Assembly: GCA_945957495.1 (NCBI GenBank)
Contig: CAMFLG010000104.1
Span: 1-8,905, forward strand
Length of the DNA: 8,905 nucleotides
Direction: 5' to 3'
Source: an uncultured Pseudorhodobacter sp.
GTDB taxonomy: Bacteria; Pseudomonadota; Alphaproteobacteria; Rhodobacterales; Rhodobacteraceae
Below, in pieces: positions 7,296 through 8,905 of this stretch (its first letter is position 1; the number at the start of each line of letters is the position of its first letter). The notes beneath the pieces are model-generated. The model was not told the origin of the DNA and did not search any database. It worked only from the letters and a program-made list of their open reading frames with translations. The position numbers and the translations under genes are program-made.

Positions 7296-8026
7296 CCGGC
7301 TGGCTGGCCGTCGCGGGCCTTGGCCCGGGGGATGAGGCGATGGTAACGCCGGAAGTGCGCGCGGCCTTGGCCGAGGCGACCGATGTGATCGGCTATTTCC
7401 CCTACGTCGCCCGCGTCGCCCCGCGGGACGGGTTGACGCTGCACGCCTCTGACAACCGGGTTGAGATTGACCGCGCCCAGCTTGCACTGCAACTCGCGGC
7501 AAGTGGCGCGCGCGTGGTCATCGTGTCGTCCGGCGACCCCGGCGTTTTCGCCATGGCCTCGGCCCTGTTCGAGGCACTGGAGACGTGGCCCGATCTGCAG
7601 ACGCTGGATATCCGCATTCTGCCCGGCATCACCGCCATGCTGGCGGCAGCGGCCCATACTGGCGCGCCTTTGGGCCATGACTTTTGCTGCATCAACCTAT
7701 CGGACAACCTGAAGCCTTGGCCCTTGGTCGAACGCCGCTTGCGCCTTGCCGCGCAGGCCGATTTCGCCATGGCCTTCTACAATCCCCGCTCTGTCAGCCG
7801 CCCGCATCAATTCGCCCGCGCGCTGGATATCCTGCGCGAGGAATGCGGCCCGGATCGTCTGATCACTTTCGCCCGCGCGGTGACAACCCCGGAAGAGCGG
7901 ATCGTGACGGTGTCTTTGGCCGAGGCCGTGCCAGAGATGGCCGATATGCGCACCGTGGTTATCGTGGGCAATGCCGCAACCCGCCGCGTCGGGCGTTTTG
8001 TCTATACCCCAAGGTCGGCGGTATGA
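7292..8026 (+). CDS. cobJ: Precorrin-3B C(17)-methyltransferase CobJ
   Basis: A 244-residue SAM-dependent methylase of the same fold as CobI. It methylates C17 of precorrin-3B and drives ring contraction to precorrin-4. GLGPGD (residues 9-14), SSGDPGVFAM (79-88), LPGITAM (110-116), the CobJ-type CINLSDNLKPW (133-143) and FYNPRS (162-167) are all present in order. GNAATRRVGRFVYTP near the end is also typical of the CobJ/CbiH branch. The ATG at 7292 overlaps the cobI stop as ATGA, with a GGGGGG run at 7280-7285; an in-frame upstream start at 7226 would lie inside cobI. The last 25 nt overlap the 3' end of cobK on the opposite strand. Confidence 0.96.
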   Translation: MTGWLAVAGLGPGDEAMVTPEVRAALAEATDVIGYFPYVARVAPRDGLTLHASDNRVEIDRAQLALQLAASGARVVIVSSGDPGVFAMASALFEALETWPDLQTLDIRILPGITAMLAAAAHTGAPLGHDFCCINLSDNLKPWPLVERRLRLAAQADFAMAFYNPRSVSRPHQFARALDILREECGPDRLITFARAVTTPEERIVTVSLAEAVPEMADMRTVVIVGNAATRRVGRFVYTPRSAV

Positions 8027-8748
8027 CCCAGCCAAGCCATCACCTGCGCCAGATCCGACAGCACCGCCCGGCTTGGCAGGGCGGGCCGGTCGATCAGGAT
8101 CACCGGCAGGCCCAGGTCGCGCGCCGCAACAAGTTTGGCCTCGGCCCCGGAACCGCCTGCGTTCTTGGCAACGATATGGCTGATGCGATGCGTCGTCAGC
8201 AGGGCAAGGTCGCCTGCCACGCTGAACGGCCCGCGCGACAGGATGATTGTGCAATCGGGCAGGGGGGCGGCCTGCGGCGCATCCACCAGCCGCAACAGGT
8301 AATGGTGCTGCGGTTCGGCGGCAAATCCGGCCAGGTTCTGTTTGCCAATCGCCAGAAACACCCTCGCGGGGGTATCAGGCAGGGCGGCGACGGCCGCATC
8401 CATATCGGGCACATGGGTCCAGCGATCCTGCGGTCCGGCAATCCATCCCGGGCGTTCGAACGCCACCATGGGCACACCTGCCTCTGCACAGGCGGCAATC
8501 GCATTCCGGCTCATTTGCGCGGCAAAGGGGTGGGTGGCGTCAATGACATGGCTGATCTGTTCTGCCCGCAGATAGTCCAGCAAACCCGCCACCCCGCCAA
8601 AGCCGCCGATCCGTGTTGGCAAGGGCTGCGCCACCGGCGCCTCGGTGCGCCCGGCGTAGGAAAACACCGCATCGATGCAGGCTTCGGCCAGTCTGCGGGC
8701 CAGAAGGCTGGCTTCGGTGGTGCCGCCAAGCAAAAGGGCGCGGGTCAT
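8002..8748 (-). CDS. cobK: Precorrin-6A reductase CobK
   Basis: A 248-residue NADPH-dependent reductase that turns precorrin-6A into precorrin-6B. The N-terminus has LLLGGTTEA (residues 5-13), the nucleotide-binding loop. RIGGFGG (46-52), VIDATHPFA (68-76) and KNAGGSGAEAKL (195-206) are the other CobK/CbiJ hallmarks, all in the usual order. I start it at the ATG whose complement is CAT at 8746-8748, because the conserved protein begins MTRALLLGG; AAGG (complement of 8756-8759) lies 7 nt upstream. An ATG 32 codons further upstream (8844) would add a low-complexity tail overlapping cobL. The gene is opposite in direction to its neighbours: its tail overlaps cobJ by 25 nt and its start codon shares two bases with that of cobL. 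Its promoter must therefore lie inside cobL or beyond. Confidence 0.95.
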   Translation of the reverse strand: MTRALLLGGTTEASLLARRLAEACIDAVFSYAGRTEAPVAQPLPTRIGGFGGVAGLLDYLRAEQISHVIDATHPFAAQMSRNAIAACAEAGVPMVAFERPGWIAGPQDRWTHVPDMDAAVAALPDTPARVFLAIGKQNLAGFAAEPQHHYLLRLVDAPQAAPLPDCTIILSRGPFSVAGDLALLTTHRISHIVAKNAGGSGAEAKLVAARDLGLPVILIDRPALPSRAVLSDLAQVMAWLGHTADLGV

Positions 8749-8905
8749 GTCTGAGCCTTGGGTTTCGATCATCGGTCTGGGCGAAGATGGCGCGGCAGGC
8801 CTGTCGGATGCAAGCCGTGCCGCGCTGGCGGCGGCGGAAATCATCTTCGGTGGGCCGCGTCATCTGGACTTGGTTGCAGCTGGGGATCGCGGGCGGTACT
8901 GGCCC
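8747..8905 (+). CDS. cobL: Precorrin-6Y C5,15-methyltransferase (decarboxylating) CobL, 5' part
   Basis: Only the first 53 codons are in the window, and the frame is open to the edge. The N-terminus (VSIIGLGEDG at residues 6-15, then GLSDASRAAL and IIFGGPRHL) matches the start of the CobL/CbiE methylase domain, whose family members carry GIGEDG and GGxRHL at these places. The full enzyme (about 410 residues, CbiE plus CbiT domains) methylates C5 and C15 and decarboxylates the C12 acetate side chain. The ATG at 8747 overlaps the cobK start codon in the palindrome CATG (8746-8749). AAAAGGG at 8732-8738, inside cobK on the other strand, is a plausible ribosome site with 8-nt spacing. Whether the C-terminal CbiT domain follows cannot be seen. 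Confidence 0.88.
   Translation, partial: MSEPWVSIIGLGEDGAAGLSDASRAALAAAEIIFGGPRHLDLVAAGDRGRYWP

Noticed and set aside
8002..8026. Terminator between cobJ and cobK
   Set aside because: The two coding regions overlap here, and I see no GC-rich hairpin followed by a T-run on either strand.
7684..8754. 356-codon open frame on the + strand running through the cobK region
   Set aside because: It is antisense to a clear CobK and overlaps cobJ. Its product is Gly/Arg/His/Gln-rich and resembles no family I know. Its length follows from base composition.
8785..8813. Possible - strand promoter for cobK (TTGCAT at 8813-8808, CCATCT at 8790-8785, 17-nt spacer)
   Set aside because: The -10 match is poor and such matches are common by chance; conservation of the CobL N-terminus explains the sequence equally well.
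8749..8844. Start of cobK at 8844 instead of 8748
   Set aside because: The 32 extra residues are Ala/Ser/Pro-rich and antisense to the conserved CobL N-terminus, while CobK homologues start at the MTRALLLGG segment.
1..8905. Mobile elements, CRISPR repeats, tRNA or rRNA genes
   Set aside because: No transposase-like protein, terminal inverted repeats, spaced direct repeats, cloverleaf pattern or rRNA-like stretch was found; the window is fully taken up by cobalamin genes and their leader.

Overview
The window is a compact, GC-rich stretch of the aerobic (late-cobalt-insertion) cobalamin pathway. It most likely comes from an alphaproteobacterium of the Rhodobacteraceae type. This rests on the gene content (CobG-type precorrin-3B synthase, CobN-type cobaltochelatase, a CobI/J/K/L/H set named as in Pseudomonas denitrificans), the DUF1636-cobW-cobN order, and strongly G/C-ending codons. 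The taxon is inferred from pattern recognition, not from a database search.

Layout. Positions 1-57 hold the 3' end of a cobalamin riboswitch: the B12 box, followed by a hairpin that is probably the kissing-loop stem. The window edge cuts off its 5' part. A leader of about 75 nt with two more hairpins leads into a run of + strand genes with almost no space between them: a DUF1636 cysteine-rich protein (133-489), cobW (491-1525), cobN (1531-4773), cobG (4770-5927), cobH (5927-6556), cobI (6558-7295) and cobJ (7292-8026). cobK then lies on the opposite strand (8002-8748). Its tail overlaps cobJ, and its start codon shares bases with the start codon of cobL, which resumes on the + strand at 8747 and runs off the window at 8905. 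No stretch over 300 bases lacks a gene; the only noncoding DNA of any size is the 132-nt leader.

How the genes work together (known pathway). CobI methylates C20 of precorrin-2 to give precorrin-3A. CobG makes precorrin-3B using O2, and CobJ contracts the ring and methylates C17 to give precorrin-4. CobM and CobF, not in this window, lead to precorrin-6A. CobK reduces this to precorrin-6B, CobL methylates and decarboxylates it to precorrin-8, and CobH rearranges that to hydrogenobyrinic acid. After amidation by CobB, CobN with CobS and CobT inserts cobalt, and CobW is the likely Co(II)-handling GTPase. The B12 box at the head implies feedback repression of the whole run by the end product.

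Most of this is a recognisable, known system. The parts worth a second look are the uncharacterised DUF1636 protein that opens the operon, the inverted cobK embedded with zero intergenic space on either side, and the structured leader between riboswitch and first start codon.
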